A DNA stretch of 64,000 bases from Oscillospiraceae bacterium (GCA_024404915.1 JAKSPJ010000012.1:16871-80870); one strand, 5' to 3'. Positions 35,599-45,161 are shown, numbered from the stretch's first letter. The notes: a model not told the origin generated them from the letters alone. Translations and numbers: made by a program.

Positions 35599-38001
35599 AT
35601 GTCTGCATTCTTCCATAAATGGCTGTCCGGAATCCTCTCCGCAGCAATGCTTCTGACATCGTCCACTATGGTTCAGCCCTCCGTATCCGCAGTATCTGCC
35701 GTATCATTTGCCGAATCCACGGATACGATTCTGAATCCCGGAATGGGCTACACTACTACGCTGTGGTATCGCTGTGCGCCGAATCGGACAGAAGTCAAGA
35801 ATCCAGTTGGTTCACTGGTGCTGATGTTTATTGATATCGGTGCCTTTTCCAGCGGTGAAAACGGTACCTATCTGGAAGACGGTACTTATGAACAGGGAAC
35901 AGATTATCTGCTGGATGATTCTTTTTTTGCCGGCCTCCGCGGTACATTTGAAAACTGCCGCAGCAATGGTTCAACAATTGCGCTGCGGTTTCGGTATGAT
36001 GATGACGGAACAAAAAACCCGGAGCCTGCCACTTTCGATATGCTGAAAAAACATATCCGTCAGATTGGAGACAGTCACATTCTGGAAGACTATCAGGATA
36101 TTCTGATGTATGTGGAGAGCGGATTTGTAGGCTGCTACGGTGAACAATGGGGCGGAAAATACTGCTCTCTGGAGGAAAAGGCAGAATTGCTGGAAATGCT
36201 GCTGGAGATTGTCCCTGACCCGATTCCGGTAACGGTGCGTACTCCGAATATTTTTGCAGCATGGTGTGGAATACCCGTTTCAGAGCTGGAAAACTACGTA
36301 TCTGAACCGGGAAGCAAAGCGGCCCGTGTGGGATTGTATGATGATGGCTATATGGGTTCAGACAGTGACCTTGGCACCTATTCCAATCGAGTGGGAGAAA
36401 CCACCTGGCTTGGCAGGCAAGCAGAAACCAGTTATTTTGGCGGCGAGTATTCCGGCAATCTGGAATTTGCTCAGAAATATGACACTTATCTGCCGCAGAA
36501 TGCCATTCCCGAAATGTACAAGACACATGTCAGCTACATCAATTCCAATATTTTTAAACTGTATCAGAATGATATTTTCAGCAGTGCCTATGATATTTCA
36601 CAGGGAGACCACAGCGCATATTACGGACAGACCGTATATAAGTTTATCCGTGATCATCTTGGCTATCGCTTTGTTCTGCGTGCTGTCAATATGCCTGAAA
36701 GCGTTACACAGGGGCAGAAACTGAAGATGCAGTTTGCAGTGGAAAACACAGGCTTTGCCAATCCGATTCGCAGCCAGAACGCGGAAATACTATTGGAAAA
36801 GAACGGAAACTATATGCGTGCGTCTGTTCCGCTGGATTCCCGTACATGGCGTTCAGCTGCTGTGACAGAACAATCTTTGCAGATACAAATACCAGGGGAA
36901 CTGGAACCTGGAGAATGGAACGTGTACCTGAAATTGTCGGTCGGAGATAATACCGTCTCTCAGATGGCAATGCGTTCTGTACAGTTTGCAAATCCAGATA
37001 TCTGGGATGCCGGGCTTGGCGCCAATTATCTGGGAACCATTCAGGTTCAGAATTCAGATGCTCCAAAGGAGAAGGTGAAAAAAGGGGACAGCACAGATTT
37101 CTACACGCTGAATCATCTGCAGATCACAGATGGTGCCGTTTCCAATGAGGCGGAAACAGCAAGTGAAAAACTTGCAGCAAGCTCGGATTCAGGAAAACTG
37201 TACATCAGTAATGATGACAGCTATCTGTATATTTCAGCCACATATAATCAGAATGCGGCGGCTGAGGTGCATAACATCTCATTTACCAATCAGGATAACG
37301 GCATACACTACTGGCTTTATTATGCCAGTAACGGCTTTATTTATTTTAATCAGGGACAGCCGGATGGCGTATTGCAGAAGCATAGCGGCGGCTGGATTGA
37401 ATTTCGCATACCCCTTGGGGATGTGATGGGACTGGAGTTGGGCACCGCCTTGAAAGATGTACGGTACAGCCTTCAGGACAGCGCAAATGAGTGGGTTGTG
37501 ATGACGGATATCAAGGCGCCTTCGTATGTGCTAAAGGGGGATTTTCAGGTGTATTCTGTTTGTCAGACGCTTTCTTTGGAGAAGCATGAGAATGCTCTGC
37601 TGTCTGTCCATGCAGATGTGAAGGCTCCTGCGAATTATCAGTGGTATCACGATAATGAGAAAATTGCTGGTGCCAACCAGCCCGATTATGAAATTAAGGA
37701 TGCGGACGAAGCAGCGGAGGGCGAATATGCTGTTACCATAACTTCTGCTCTGGGAACGGAAAAAAACGTGAAAATCTGCACTGTGCGTAAGGTGTATGAT
37801 TTGGAGAATCTTCCGCTTTCGGGTGATGTCAATGGGGATCAGCAGGTGAATGCCGCAGATGCGCAGGCACTGATGCAGTACCTTCTCACAAAGCAGAATA
37901 CAATCTCTCATGCGGAAAATGCAGACATGAACAGCGACGGCATCATCAATGCTGTGGATTTGTCTCTTCTTCGCGGCAGAATACAGAAAAAATTGGTCTG
38001 A
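35599..38001 (+). CDS. Dockerin protein with DUF4874/DUF4832 domains and Ig-like module
   Basis: 800 residues. A signal peptide (about 1-34) precedes a DUF4874-type domain (NPGMGYTTTLWYRC) and a DUF4832-type domain (VESGFVGCYGEQWGG, ETSYFGGEYSG), together about 38-450. A region with a beta-sandwich look (about 500-640), an Ig-like module (about 655-730, YQWYHDNEKIAGANQ) and a two-loop dockerin (about 735-797, GDVNGDQQVNAADAQALMQYL) follow. DUF4832 proteins are thought to be TIM-barrel-like glycan enzymes, but their reaction is unknown. The dockerin shows that here it serves the cellulosome. The ATG follows AAAGGAG. It has no operon partner. Confidence 0.8.
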   Translation: MSAFFHKWLSGILSAAMLLTSSTMVQPSVSAVSAVSFAESTDTILNPGMGYTTTLWYRCAPNRTEVKNPVGSLVLMFIDIGAFSSGENGTYLEDGTYEQGTDYLLDDSFFAGLRGTFENCRSNGSTIALRFRYDDDGTKNPEPATFDMLKKHIRQIGDSHILEDYQDILMYVESGFVGCYGEQWGGKYCSLEEKAELLEMLLEIVPDPIPVTVRTPNIFAAWCGIPVSELENYVSEPGSKAARVGLYDDGYMGSDSDLGTYSNRVGETTWLGRQAETSYFGGEYSGNLEFAQKYDTYLPQNAIPEMYKTHVSYINSNIFKLYQNDIFSSAYDISQGDHSAYYGQTVYKFIRDHLGYRFVLRAVNMPESVTQGQKLKMQFAVENTGFANPIRSQNAEILLEKNGNYMRASVPLDSRTWRSAAVTEQSLQIQIPGELEPGEWNVYLKLSVGDNTVSQMAMRSVQFANPDIWDAGLGANYLGTIQVQNSDAPKEKVKKGDSTDFYTLNHLQITDGAVSNEAETASEKLAASSDSGKLYISNDDSYLYISATYNQNAAAEVHNISFTNQDNGIHYWLYYASNGFIYFNQGQPDGVLQKHSGGWIEFRIPLGDVMGLELGTALKDVRYSLQDSANEWVVMTDIKAPSYVLKGDFQVYSVCQTLSLEKHENALLSVHADVKAPANYQWYHDNEKIAGANQPDYEIKDADEAAEGEYAVTITSALGTEKNVKICTVRKVYDLENLPLSGDVNGDQQVNAADAQALMQYLLTKQNTISHAENADMNSDGIINAVDLSLLRGRIQKKLV

Positions 38002-38020
38002 TACTCATCTGAAAATGCTG

Positions 38021-38049
38021 TTGATTTTTTTTTTGAAATGTGCTATAAT
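38021..38049 (+). promoter_or_regulatory. Promoter of the pyruvate formate-lyase operon
   Basis: TTGATT (38021-38026), 17-nt spacer, TATAAT (38044-38049), about 58 bp before the ATG at 38108. Confidence 0.8.
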
Positions 38050-38107
38050 ATGTAAAGCAAAGAAGAATTGAAGATGAATTATGTAAGCAGAAAGGAAGAT
38101 GGTCATC

Positions 38108-40189
38108 ATGTTTAAAGAATTTGCACCGGAATGGGAAGGTTTTTCTCCCGGAAGATGGAGCACCACATCCATCAATGTGCGTGACTTTATTCATAAAAAC
38201 ATTACTCGTTATGATGGAGATGATAGTTTCCTGGAAGGCCCGACTGAAGCGACAAAAACACTTTGGAATCAGGTTCTGGAATTGTCACAGCAGGAGAGAG
38301 AAGCCGGCGGTGTGCTGGATATGGATACGGATATTATTTCCACCATTACATCCCATGGTCCCGGTTACCTGAATAAGGATTTGGAGAAAATCGTTGGTGT
38401 GCAGACAGATAAGCCTTTCAAGCGCAGCCTGCAGCCTTTTGGCGGTATCCGAATGGCACAGCAGGCCTGCAAGGCTTATGGCTATGAGGTGAATCCTTCT
38501 GTAATTGATATTTTCACAAAGTATCGGAAGACTCATAATCAGGGTGTCTTTGATGCATATACGGATGAAATGAAGCTGGCGAGAAAATCCGCAATTCTGA
38601 CCGGTTTGCCGGATGCTTACGGCAGAGGAAGAATCATTGGCGATTATCGCCGTGTTGCGCTTTATGGCATAGACCTTCTGATTGCAGATAAGATGCATCA
38701 GAAGCAGAATGATTTTGTGCGTATGACCTCAAAGAATATTCGCCTGCGTGAGGAGCTTTCTGAGCAGATTCGTGCTCTGGAAGAGCTGAGAGAACTGGGC
38801 AATATCTATGGCTTTGATATTTCACGCCCTGCTAAAAATGCACAGGAAGCAGTGCAGTGGCTGTATTTTGGATACCTGGCAGCTGTCAAGGAACAGAATG
38901 GTGCCGCAATGAGTCTGGGCAGAACCTCCAGTTTCCTGGATATTTATATTCAGAGAGACATCAATCATGGCATACTGACGGAAAAAGAAGCCCAGGAACT
39001 GATTGATCACTTTATCATGAAGCTTCGTATGGTGAAGTTCGCACGAACACCGGAATACAATTCTCTGTTTTCAGGTGATCCCACATGGGTGACTGAATCC
39101 ATCGGCGGTGTAGCAGTAGATGGCCAGCACATGGTTACGAAAAACTCCTATCGCTATCTGAACACGCTGAATAATATCGGTACTGCTCCGGAGCCGAATA
39201 TGACAATTCTCTGGAGCACCAGACTGCCGGAAAACTTCAAGCGGTTCTGTGCAAAGATGTCAATCAAAACATCATCTATTCAGTACGAGAATGATGATCT
39301 GATGCGTGTAACCCACGGCGATGACTATGCCATTGCATGCTGTGTTTCTTCCATGAGAATCGGTAAGGAGATGCAGTTCTTCGGTGCAAGAGCAAATCTT
39401 GCCAAGTGTCTGCTGTACGCCATTAACGGCGGTGTGGATGAAGTAATGAAAGTGCAGGTCGGCCCGAAATATCGTGCGGTAGAGGGCGATTATCTGGATT
39501 ATGACGACGTCATGGACAAGTATGACCAGATGATGGAATGGCTGGCAAACCTGTATGTGAATACATTGAATGTTATCCATTACATGCATGATAAATATTC
39601 CTATGAGAAACTGCAGATGGCACTTCACGACCGTGAAGTCAAGCGTTATTTTGCAACAGGTATTGCAGGTCTTTCCGTTGTTGCAGATTCACTCAGTGCA
39701 ATCAAGTATGCTAAGGTAAAGTGCATCCGGGATGAAAACGGCATTGTAGTGGATTATCAGGTGGAAGGCGATTTTCCGAAATACGGCAATGACGATGACC
39801 GTGTAGACCAGATTGCAGTGGACATTGTCCGCCGTTTCATGGATAAAATCAGAAAGCATCATACATATCGTGACAGCGTTCCCACAATGAGTATTCTGAC
39901 GATTACATCAAATGTTGTATATGGCAAGAAGACCGGCAATACACCGGATGGCAGAAAACAGGGTGTGCCCCTTGCACCGGGTGCGAACCCCATGCATGGC
40001 AGAGATACCCATGGTGCAGTTGCATCCCTTTCTTCCGTTTCCAAATTGCCATTCCGTCATGCACAGGATGGTATTTCCAATACATTTTCCATTGTGCCGG
40101 ATGCGCTGGGAAAAGATACCCGCATTTTCTCAGGCGGACTGGACCTGGATGCACTGGCGGAGGATGAAGAGAATGAATCCTTCACTTGA
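38108..40189 (+). CDS. pflB: Pyruvate formate-lyase core lacking its glycyl-radical domain
   Basis: 693 residues. It covers the normal PFL barrel with the catalytic cysteine pair C411-C412 ([11 protein letters not shown]) and ends soon after [15 protein letters not shown]. In single-chain PFL (about 740-760 residues) that phrase is followed by NLxxLxDGYF and the radical Gly loop. Here 24 unrelated residues follow, then a stop; the radical Gly domain is a separate gene at 40397. The core alone cannot be active. It should need the small radical-domain protein, as E. coli GrcA replaces a damaged PFL C-terminus. ATG 38108 lies 9 nt after GGAAG; the ATG at 38099 is too close. It converts pyruvate and CoA to acetyl-CoA and formate. 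Confidence 0.92.
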   Translation: MFKEFAPEWEGFSPGRWSTTSINVRDFIHKNITRYDGDDSFLEGPTEATKTLWNQVLELSQQEREAGGVLDMDTDIISTITSHGPGYLNKDLEKIVGVQTDKPFKRSLQPFGGIRMAQQACKAYGYEVNPSVIDIFTKYRKTHNQGVFDAYTDEMKLARKSAILTGLPDAYGRGRIIGDYRRVALYGIDLLIADKMHQKQNDFVRMTSKNIRLREELSEQIRALEELRELGNIYGFDISRPAKNAQEAVQWLYFGYLAAVKEQNGAAMSLGRTSSFLDIYIQRDINHGILTEKEAQELIDHFIMKLRMVKFARTPEYNSLFSGDPTWVTESIGGVAVDGQHMVTKNSYRYLNTLNNIGTAPEPNMTILWSTRLPENFKRFCAKMSIKTSSIQYENDDLMRVTHGDDYAIACCVSSMRIGKEMQFFGARANLAKCLLYAINGGVDEVMKVQVGPKYRAVEGDYLDYDDVMDKYDQMMEWLANLYVNTLNVIHYMHDKYSYEKLQMALHDREVKRYFATGIAGLSVVADSLSAIKYAKVKCIRDENGIVVDYQVEGDFPKYGNDDDRVDQIAVDIVRRFMDKIRKHHTYRDSVPTMSILTITSNVVYGKKTGNTPDGRKQGVPLAPGANPMHGRDTHGAVASLSSVSKLPFRHAQDGISNTFSIVPDALGKDTRIFSGGLDLDALAEDEENESFT

Positions 40190-40382
40190 TGAAGATGAGC
40201 TGGCAGCACTGCTGGATCAGTTGATGTCCTCAGGTGTCCAGCATGTACAGTTGAGGGTTGGAGAAGAAACCCGTGTTCAGACGATCAATAGTCAGGACTG
40301 CGGCATGAACAATACTCCATGCTGTGTCCCAAATTTTGATTATGTGGATAAAGAGCAAACCGAATCGGATGACGATGATTGA
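40173..40382 (+). CDS. Small acidic Cys-containing protein between split PFL genes
   Basis: 69 residues, starting at ATG 40173 behind GGAGG and overlapping the pflB stop by 17 bp. It opens with an amphipathic helix ([17 protein letters not shown]), continues with [12 protein letters not shown], has three cysteines (C43, C50, C51) and ends in DDDD. I do not recognise a family. Its place between the PFL core and the radical-domain gene, with tight overlap, suggests an assembly, regulatory or protective partner of the split enzyme (inference). The codon order looks coding and the ribosome site is good, so it is unlikely to be chance. Confidence 0.65.
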   Translation: MNPSLDEDELAALLDQLMSSGVQHVQLRVGEETRVQTINSQDCGMNNTPCCVPNFDYVDKEQTESDDDD

Positions 40383-40396
40383 ATGGAGGTATCATT

Positions 40397-40636
40397 ATGG
40401 CTTCTGAACAGCAGATTGATAATCTGGTTGCGTTGTTGGATGGTTATGTTGAAAAAGGCGGCCATCACCTGAATGTCAATGTCTTTACACGTGAAACACT
40501 GCTGGATGCCCAGGCACATCCCGAAAACTATCCGCAGCTGACAGTTCGTGTATCAGGTTATGCTGTGAATTTTATTAAGCTTTCCAAGGAACAGCAGGAC
40601 GATGTCATTTCAAGAACATTTCATAAAGAGGTATAA
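40397..40636 (+). CDS. grcA: Separate glycyl-radical domain of pyruvate formate-lyase (GrcA-like)
   Basis: 79 residues from ATG 40397, chosen because ATGGAGG precedes it; an ATG at 40379 in frame lacks a site. The sequence [20 protein letters not shown] through RVSGYAVNF is the full PFL C-terminal domain, with the radical Gly at 54. It corresponds in size and content to GrcA/YfiD, but here it is the only glycyl-radical domain for the adjacent core, not a spare part. It begins 14 bp after the small acidic gene and is followed by a hairpin and the activase gene. Confidence 0.92.
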   Translation: MASEQQIDNLVALLDGYVEKGGHHLNVNVFTRETLLDAQAHPENYPQLTVRVSGYAVNFIKLSKEQQDDVISRTFHKEV

Positions 40637-40641
40637 CCAAG

Positions 40642-40673
40642 GCCGCACAAAGATATCATTGTCTTTGTGCGGC
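40642..40673 (+). terminator. Hairpin between the radical-domain gene and pflA
   Basis: Twelve-bp inverted repeat GCCGCACAAAGA (40642-40653) / TCTTTGTGCGGC (40662-40673), directly after the stop. The T-run is weak, so it may partially terminate or stabilise the upstream message so that less activase than enzyme is made. Confidence 0.6.
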
Positions 40674-40704
40674 AGTCATTTATAGATGAGATGGGGTGAA
40701 AGAG

Positions 40705-41451
40705 ATGGAAGGGTATATTCATTCAACAGAGTCTTTCGGCACAGTAGACGGTCCGGGTGTCAGATTTGTTATCTTTTTTCAGGGCTGTCCCATGCGCTGC
40801 CTGTATTGTCATAATCCGGATACCTGGCCTGTAGGCAGGGGGAAAAAGGCATCGGCAGAGGAATTGCTGGATGCCTATGAGCGAAACAAAGAATTCTATA
40901 AAAATGGCGGCATCACCTGTACCGGCGGCGAACCTATGATGCAGATGGAATTTTTGACCGCATTATTTCGGGAAGCAAAAAAAAGAAGTATCCATACATG
41001 TCTGGATACTTCAGGAATAGTATTTGGTTCTGTTGGTTTATCAGAGATTGATGCACTGTTATCAGTGACGGATATGGTCATGCTGGATATCAAGCATATC
41101 GATCAAAAAAAACATATTGCGTTGACAGGTCATTCAAATGAAAGGATTCTTGCCTTTGCCAGACATATCTGTGAATCCAATACGGATTTATGGATTCGCC
41201 ATGTGCTTGTGCCAAAGTGGACAGATGACAGAGAATCATTGGAGCAGCTCGGATGTTTTCTTTCCGAGCTGAAGACATTGAAAGGCCTGGATATTCTGCC
41301 TTATCATAATATGGGGATTGAGAAATATAAACAGCTGAATCTGCCTTATCCTTTGGAAGACATAGAGCCGGCTTCTATGGATATGGCAGAAAATGCGAGA
41401 AAAATCATATTGAACAGCCTGAAAAAAGCGCTTCGAAGAGAACGGGAGTAA
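40705..41451 (+). CDS. pflA: Pyruvate formate-lyase activating enzyme
   Basis: 248 residues. The radical SAM motif is CPMRCLYC (CX3CX2C), followed by HNPDTW and the GGEPMMQMEF block; these are diagnostic of PFL activases. It abstracts a hydrogen from the radical Gly, here in the separate 79-residue protein. The start is ATG 40705 behind GGGGTG. It ends 3 bp before the convergent PHP gene. Confidence 0.95.
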   Translation: MEGYIHSTESFGTVDGPGVRFVIFFQGCPMRCLYCHNPDTWPVGRGKKASAEELLDAYERNKEFYKNGGITCTGGEPMMQMEFLTALFREAKKRSIHTCLDTSGIVFGSVGLSEIDALLSVTDMVMLDIKHIDQKKHIALTGHSNERILAFARHICESNTDLWIRHVLVPKWTDDRESLEQLGCFLSELKTLKGLDILPYHNMGIEKYKQLNLPYPLEDIEPASMDMAENARKIILNSLKKALRRERE

Positions 41452-41454
41452 CGC

Positions 41455-42345
41455 TTACTGATAGGTAGTGCAGTATCTGCGAATGACATCGGCTAATTGT
41501 CCGTCATACTCTTTTCGTGCCCGAAGGGAAAGAAGGGAATTGTCTTTTCCGGTGAACAATGCAACTCCGGGCTTATGATTTCCGTGGTAGTCAGAACCGA
41601 TGCTGGGCAGAAGGTGGAATTCCTCTGCCAGATGCATACAGGTCTGGAACTGCGTTTCTGTATGTTTGGGATAATAGGCCTCGATACCCACCAAACCGAT
41701 TCCTTTCAGATATGCCACAAGGTCTCTCAGCGCATTGCCGGTTAGTCTTGTCTGAAAAGGGTGTGCCATGACGGGAACGCCGCCAGCTTTTTTAATCAGT
41801 TCAAAAGCGAATTCAGCATCAAGTTTTCGCTTTTTCACCTGCTTAATCTGGGGCATCTGAAAGATACTGCCAAAGATTTCATCCATGGATTTGCAGTAGC
41901 CCTTTTGCATCAGAATAGCGGCAATATGCGGCTTACCGATGCAGGAGGAATCCTGCGCATATGCCTGTACCTCTTCGAAAGAAACCATCATTTGATTTTT
42001 GCACAGAATATCACAGATTTCCTTTGCGGTCTGTATACGGGAACGGGAAACATCTTCAAAGACTTCCATCAGCAAAGAAGAAGTGGGATCGATGCCATAG
42101 CCCAGGATGTGCAGTTTTCCGTTTTCTGTTTCGGGCGTTTTCGCCGAAATCTCAATGCCCGGAATAAAACAAGCACCGGTTCCCTGCATCGCCTTTGCAG
42201 CAGAAAGACAGCCGTTTATGGTATCGTGATCAGTTAATGCGAATGTGGTTGCGCCCTCTTGGGAGGTACAAAGTCTGGCAATCTGCTCCGGAGAATCGGT
42301 TCCGTCAGATTGGTTTGAGTGAATGTGAAAATCGTAATACTTCAT
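41455..42345 (-). CDS. PHP-domain phosphoesterase
   Basis: 296 residues. Metal-binding motifs of the polymerase-and-histidinol-phosphatase fold are HIHSNQSDGTDSP (about 7-19), LTDHDT (about 37-42), a central GKPHIA and a late SDYHGNHK. The layout is like that of TrpH/YciV-type 3',5'-nucleoside bisphosphate or 5'-3' oligoribonuclease enzymes. The ATG follows AAAGGAGCG, and a TTGATT-17-TATAAT promoter lies upstream. Confidence 0.85.
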   Translation of the reverse strand: MKYYDFHIHSNQSDGTDSPEQIARLCTSQEGATTFALTDHDTINGCLSAAKAMQGTGACFIPGIEISAKTPETENGKLHILGYGIDPTSSLLMEVFEDVSRSRIQTAKEICDILCKNQMMVSFEEVQAYAQDSSCIGKPHIAAILMQKGYCKSMDEIFGSIFQMPQIKQVKKRKLDAEFAFELIKKAGGVPVMAHPFQTRLTGNALRDLVAYLKGIGLVGIEAYYPKHTETQFQTCMHLAEEFHLLPSIGSDYHGNHKPGVALFTGKDNSLLSLRARKEYDGQLADVIRRYCTTYQ

Positions 42346-42412
42346 ATGTACGCTCCTTTGCTATAGGTCTCATTATTCATTTTGAACTTGATGCAGGGTG
42401 TTTTCCGTCTAT

Positions 42413-42441
42413 ATTATAGCATATTTTAAGCGGAAAATCAA
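42413..42441 (-). promoter_or_regulatory. Promoter of the PHP gene
   Basis: Minus-strand TTGATT (42441-42436), 17-nt spacer, TATAAT (42418-42413). Confidence 0.8.
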
Positions 42442-42762
42442 CTAAGTATATTCAAAAATAATTCTATTGTTTAAAATCGGCTGATTTTTGAGACTTTTCA
42501 TAGCAGTGGTAGAAAATACACTATGAAGAACAATTTCTTCCTACCATTTTTCAACAAAAAAACAGCAAGGGAGTGTTTGTGCTTTTTGGGGTATAATTTG
42601 TATAGTCCATTGCTCGATCCTTTCGGTATGTTTTTGTTAGCACTTAAATGATATCATGGATCTTCGCAGCGGGCTATTCTTTTTTCTTAGGGTTGCACGT
42701 TCATTTTACAATGTGCCGGCATCTTTTATTTGGAAATATCGTCAAATACTTCATTGTGCTGC
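42442..42762. other. Non-coding stretch
   Basis: About 320 bp between the PHP promoter and the end of iscU. I see no gene, promoter pair or strong terminator here. Confidence 0.4.
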
Positions 42763-43215
42763 TCATAGAGAACCTTCAGGAATATTCTGTTCGCAGTGAG
42801 CACAGTGCTCACAGTCGGGAAACTGGGAACTGTCATAGGATATTCCGTTTTTGTCATAATAATCCTTGATGGCCGCCTTGATTGCTTCCTCAGCAAGAAC
42901 AGAACAATGAATCTTATGGGGCGGCAGTCCATCCAGCGCCTCCACCACAGCTTTGTTTGTCAGCTGCAGTGCATCCGAAAGCGGTTTTCCTTTAATCAGC
43001 TCTGTTGCCATTGAACTGGAGGCAATCGCACTTCCGCAGCCAAATGTTTCAAATTTGACATCGGAAATAGTATCATTATCAATTCTGAGATAGATTCTCA
43101 TGATATCGCCGCATTTTGCATTGCCCACTTCGCCGATTCCATCTGCATTGTCAAGTGTTCCGACATTTCTCGGATTCGTAAAATGATCCATTACTTTTTC
43201 AGAATATAAAGCCAT
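42763..43215 (-). CDS. iscU: Fe-S cluster scaffold protein (IscU/NifU N-domain type)
   Basis: 150 residues. The three cluster cysteines and the Asp lie in GNAKCGD, FGCGSA and HCSVLAEEA, as in IscU/NifU scaffolds; it lacks the HSCA motif LPPVK typical of proteobacterial IscU (LPPHKIHC here). The C-terminus has an extra CEHCAHC, also seen in clostridial NifU-like proteins. The start is ATG 43215 with AAGGAAAAG before it. It lies directly downstream of nifS (about 14 bp). Confidence 0.93.
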   Translation of the reverse strand: MALYSEKVMDHFTNPRNVGTLDNADGIGEVGNAKCGDIMRIYLRIDNDTISDVKFETFGCGSAIASSSMATELIKGKPLSDALQLTNKAVVEALDGLPPHKIHCSVLAEEAIKAAIKDYYDKNGISYDSSQFPDCEHCAHCEQNIPEGSL

Positions 43216-43229
43216 TTTCTTTTCCTTTC

Positions 43230-44417
43230 TCATATCACATATTTGCGTTTACCATTCTGCAGATCTCTCCAGACAGGAGAAATGCCTCTGAGATAAGATA
43301 CTACTTCCTTAACAGACTGAACCACGTAATCCACTTCTTCTTCTGTATTCTCTTCTGAAAGTGTCAGACGCAGTGATCCGTGAGCCACCTCATGCGGACG
43401 GCCAATCGCAAGCAGAACATGACTGGGATCAAGAGAACCACTGGTACACGCTGAACCCGAGGAAGCAGAAATACCTTTCTGGTCCAGCAATAACAGTAAT
43501 GATTCGCCCTCAATTCCTTCAAAACAGAAATTCACATTTCCCGGCAGTCTCTGTTCTCTGTCACCATTCAGGGCACAATGGGAAATCTCCGATAATCCGT
43601 CAATCAGCTTTTCTCTCAGCTTTTTGATTCTGACTGCATTATCACTTAACCCGGACACTGCCTGCTCCAGTGCAGTAACCATTCCCATAATGGCAGGAAG
43701 ATTCTCAGTACCTGCACGTTTGCCCCTTTCCTGCGCACCGCCCTCAATCAGGTTGGTAAGGAAAATGCCCTTTTTTGCATAAAGCACACCAACGCCCTTT
43801 GGTCCATGAAACTTGTGTGCAGACAGCGAAAGCAAGTCAAAATTCTGGCTTGCAGCATTCACTTCGATATGTCCCACAGCCTGAACAGCATCTGTGTGAA
43901 ACAGGACACCTTTTTTACGGCACACTTCGCCGATCTCAGAAATCGGCTGAATTGTGCCGATTTCATTGTTGGCAAACATCACAGTTACAAGGCACGTATC
44001 CTCACGAATCGCATTCTCAACCTCTTGTGCGGTTATCAATCCGTTCTCATGGACATCCAGAAGTGTTATTTCAAATCCCTGTTTTTCCAGTTTTTTCAGT
44101 GTATGAAGCACAGCGTGGTGTTCAAAAGCTGTGGAAATAATATGCTTCTTTTTCTTTTTTTCGCCGATTGCCGCCGCTGAAATAATAGCCTGATTATCTG
44201 CTTCACTTCCGCCGGATGTAAAATAGATTTCGGAGGATTGACAGCCAAGTAATGCGGCGACACGTTCTCTTGCACTCTGCAAAGCCATATTGGCCTCCTG
44301 GCCGATCGAATACAGGCTTGACGGATTCCCGTAATATTCTGACATACAGGAAACCATTGTATCAATAACTGCTCTGCTAGGCTTTGTGGTTGCAGCATTA
44401 TCAATATACACCTTCAC
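43230..44417 (-). CDS. nifS: Cysteine desulfurase (NifS/IscS type)
   Basis: 395 residues of the PLP aminotransferase fold. The PLP Lys is in LSLSAHKFHGPKGVG, the catalytic persulfide Cys in SSGSACTSGSLDPSH, and the N-terminus is VYIDNAATTKPS. It supplies sulfur to the downstream scaffold IscU. The start is GTG 44417 behind AAAGGAG. Its promoter TTGACA-17-TATACT carries a short palindrome, CCTAT/ATAGG, over the -35 box, which could be a cluster-sensing repressor site. Confidence 0.95.
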   Translation of the reverse strand: MKVYIDNAATTKPSRAVIDTMVSCMSEYYGNPSSLYSIGQEANMALQSARERVAALLGCQSSEIYFTSGGSEADNQAIISAAAIGEKKKKKHIISTAFEHHAVLHTLKKLEKQGFEITLLDVHENGLITAQEVENAIREDTCLVTVMFANNEIGTIQPISEIGEVCRKKGVLFHTDAVQAVGHIEVNAASQNFDLLSLSAHKFHGPKGVGVLYAKKGIFLTNLIEGGAQERGKRAGTENLPAIMGMVTALEQAVSGLSDNAVRIKKLREKLIDGLSEISHCALNGDREQRLPGNVNFCFEGIEGESLLLLLDQKGISASSGSACTSGSLDPSHVLLAIGRPHEVAHGSLRLTLSEENTEEEVDYVVQSVKEVVSYLRGISPVWRDLQNGKRKYVI

Positions 44418-44471
44418 TTTTTTTCTCCTTTATATTTTATAATAGTCTTTATACATATTTTGTACTTATAA

Positions 44472-44504
44472 AGTATAACATACATTTCCTATTTTGTCAA
44501 TAGG
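44472..44504 (-). promoter_or_regulatory. nifS-iscU promoter with palindrome
   Basis: Minus-strand TTGACA (44500-44495), 17-nt spacer, TATACT (44477-44472). The palindrome CCTAT...ATAGG (44488-44504) overlaps the -35 box. No regulator gene (such as iscR) is visible next to it. Confidence 0.75.
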
Positions 44505-44536
44505 TTATGTAGAAATATTTTGTATTCCCTATAAAA

Positions 44537-44758
44537 GAGATCATTGCTCAGAATGAACAGAAGATTCTTCAGCTTGAAAAGAATATCAAGCGTGATACGG
44601 AGAAACGCAAGAACCTGATTGACGAAAATGAACGTCTGAATTATCAGGCGTTATATCAAGAATTCAGATGTTCGGAAACAGAGTTGTTTGATACGATTAC
44701 TTTGGAGCATGACCTGAGAATGAAGGCTGCCTGGAATCCGAGCCGGTTGTACGAATGA
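44537..44758 (+). pseudogene. Coiled-coil gene fragment, mobile-element remnant
   Basis: An open frame of 73 residues without a start or ribosome site (EIIAQNEQKILQLEKN to RMKAAWNPSRLYE, then stop). It is charged, coiled-coil-like and looks like the tail of a larger protein. It directly abuts the recombinase fragment. I cannot name the family. Confidence 0.45.
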
Positions 44759-45006
44759 TATTTGATATGTTCGTTATCCAGAATAAATCATTACATAAAA
44801 TTGTAAATCATCTTAGAAACGAAAAAATAGAAACTGCATATATTCATTTCGGTTATTCTCGTGGAAATAAAGACGAACCGTATAAATGGAATGTATTTAC
44901 AATACGAAGATTGCTGTCATATCAAGAATACTGCGGAGATACAGTAAACGGAAAAACCGAAAGCATATCCTATAAGACAAAGGAGAAGATCAGACTTCCA
45001 TCAAGC
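44755..45006 (+). pseudogene. Serine recombinase fragment (recombinase domain)
   Basis: The translation IFDMFVIQNKSLHKIVNHL followed by WNVFTIRRLLSYQEYCGDTV matches the pattern of the Recombinase domain of large serine recombinases (IFxxF...SLxxIxxxLN...W...IxxLLxNxxYxGD). The catalytic resolvase domain is missing and the frame changes after about 85 residues. It is a dead remnant. Confidence 0.6.
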
Positions 45007-45106
45007 GAATCTGGGACTGGAGGTCGCTGCTGCGGAGCTTCACCGCATGGAGGAACTCCAGAACGCCCGTCAGGAGATGAACAGAACAAAGGAGGAAGCA
45101 GTATGA
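44987..45106 (+). pseudogene. Coiled-coil tail fragment, mobile-element remnant
   Basis: Another frame carries 39 residues ending in a stop (HQANLGLEVAAAEL, RMEELQNARQEMNRTKEEAV). It has no start of its own and resembles the helical end of a mobilisation or transfer protein. It overlaps the end of the recombinase fragment. Confidence 0.4.
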
Positions 45107-45161
45107 TATGTTTCTGACTGCGGCTGACTTCGGTGAGCCGCTATTATTTGTCCGTTCTGAC

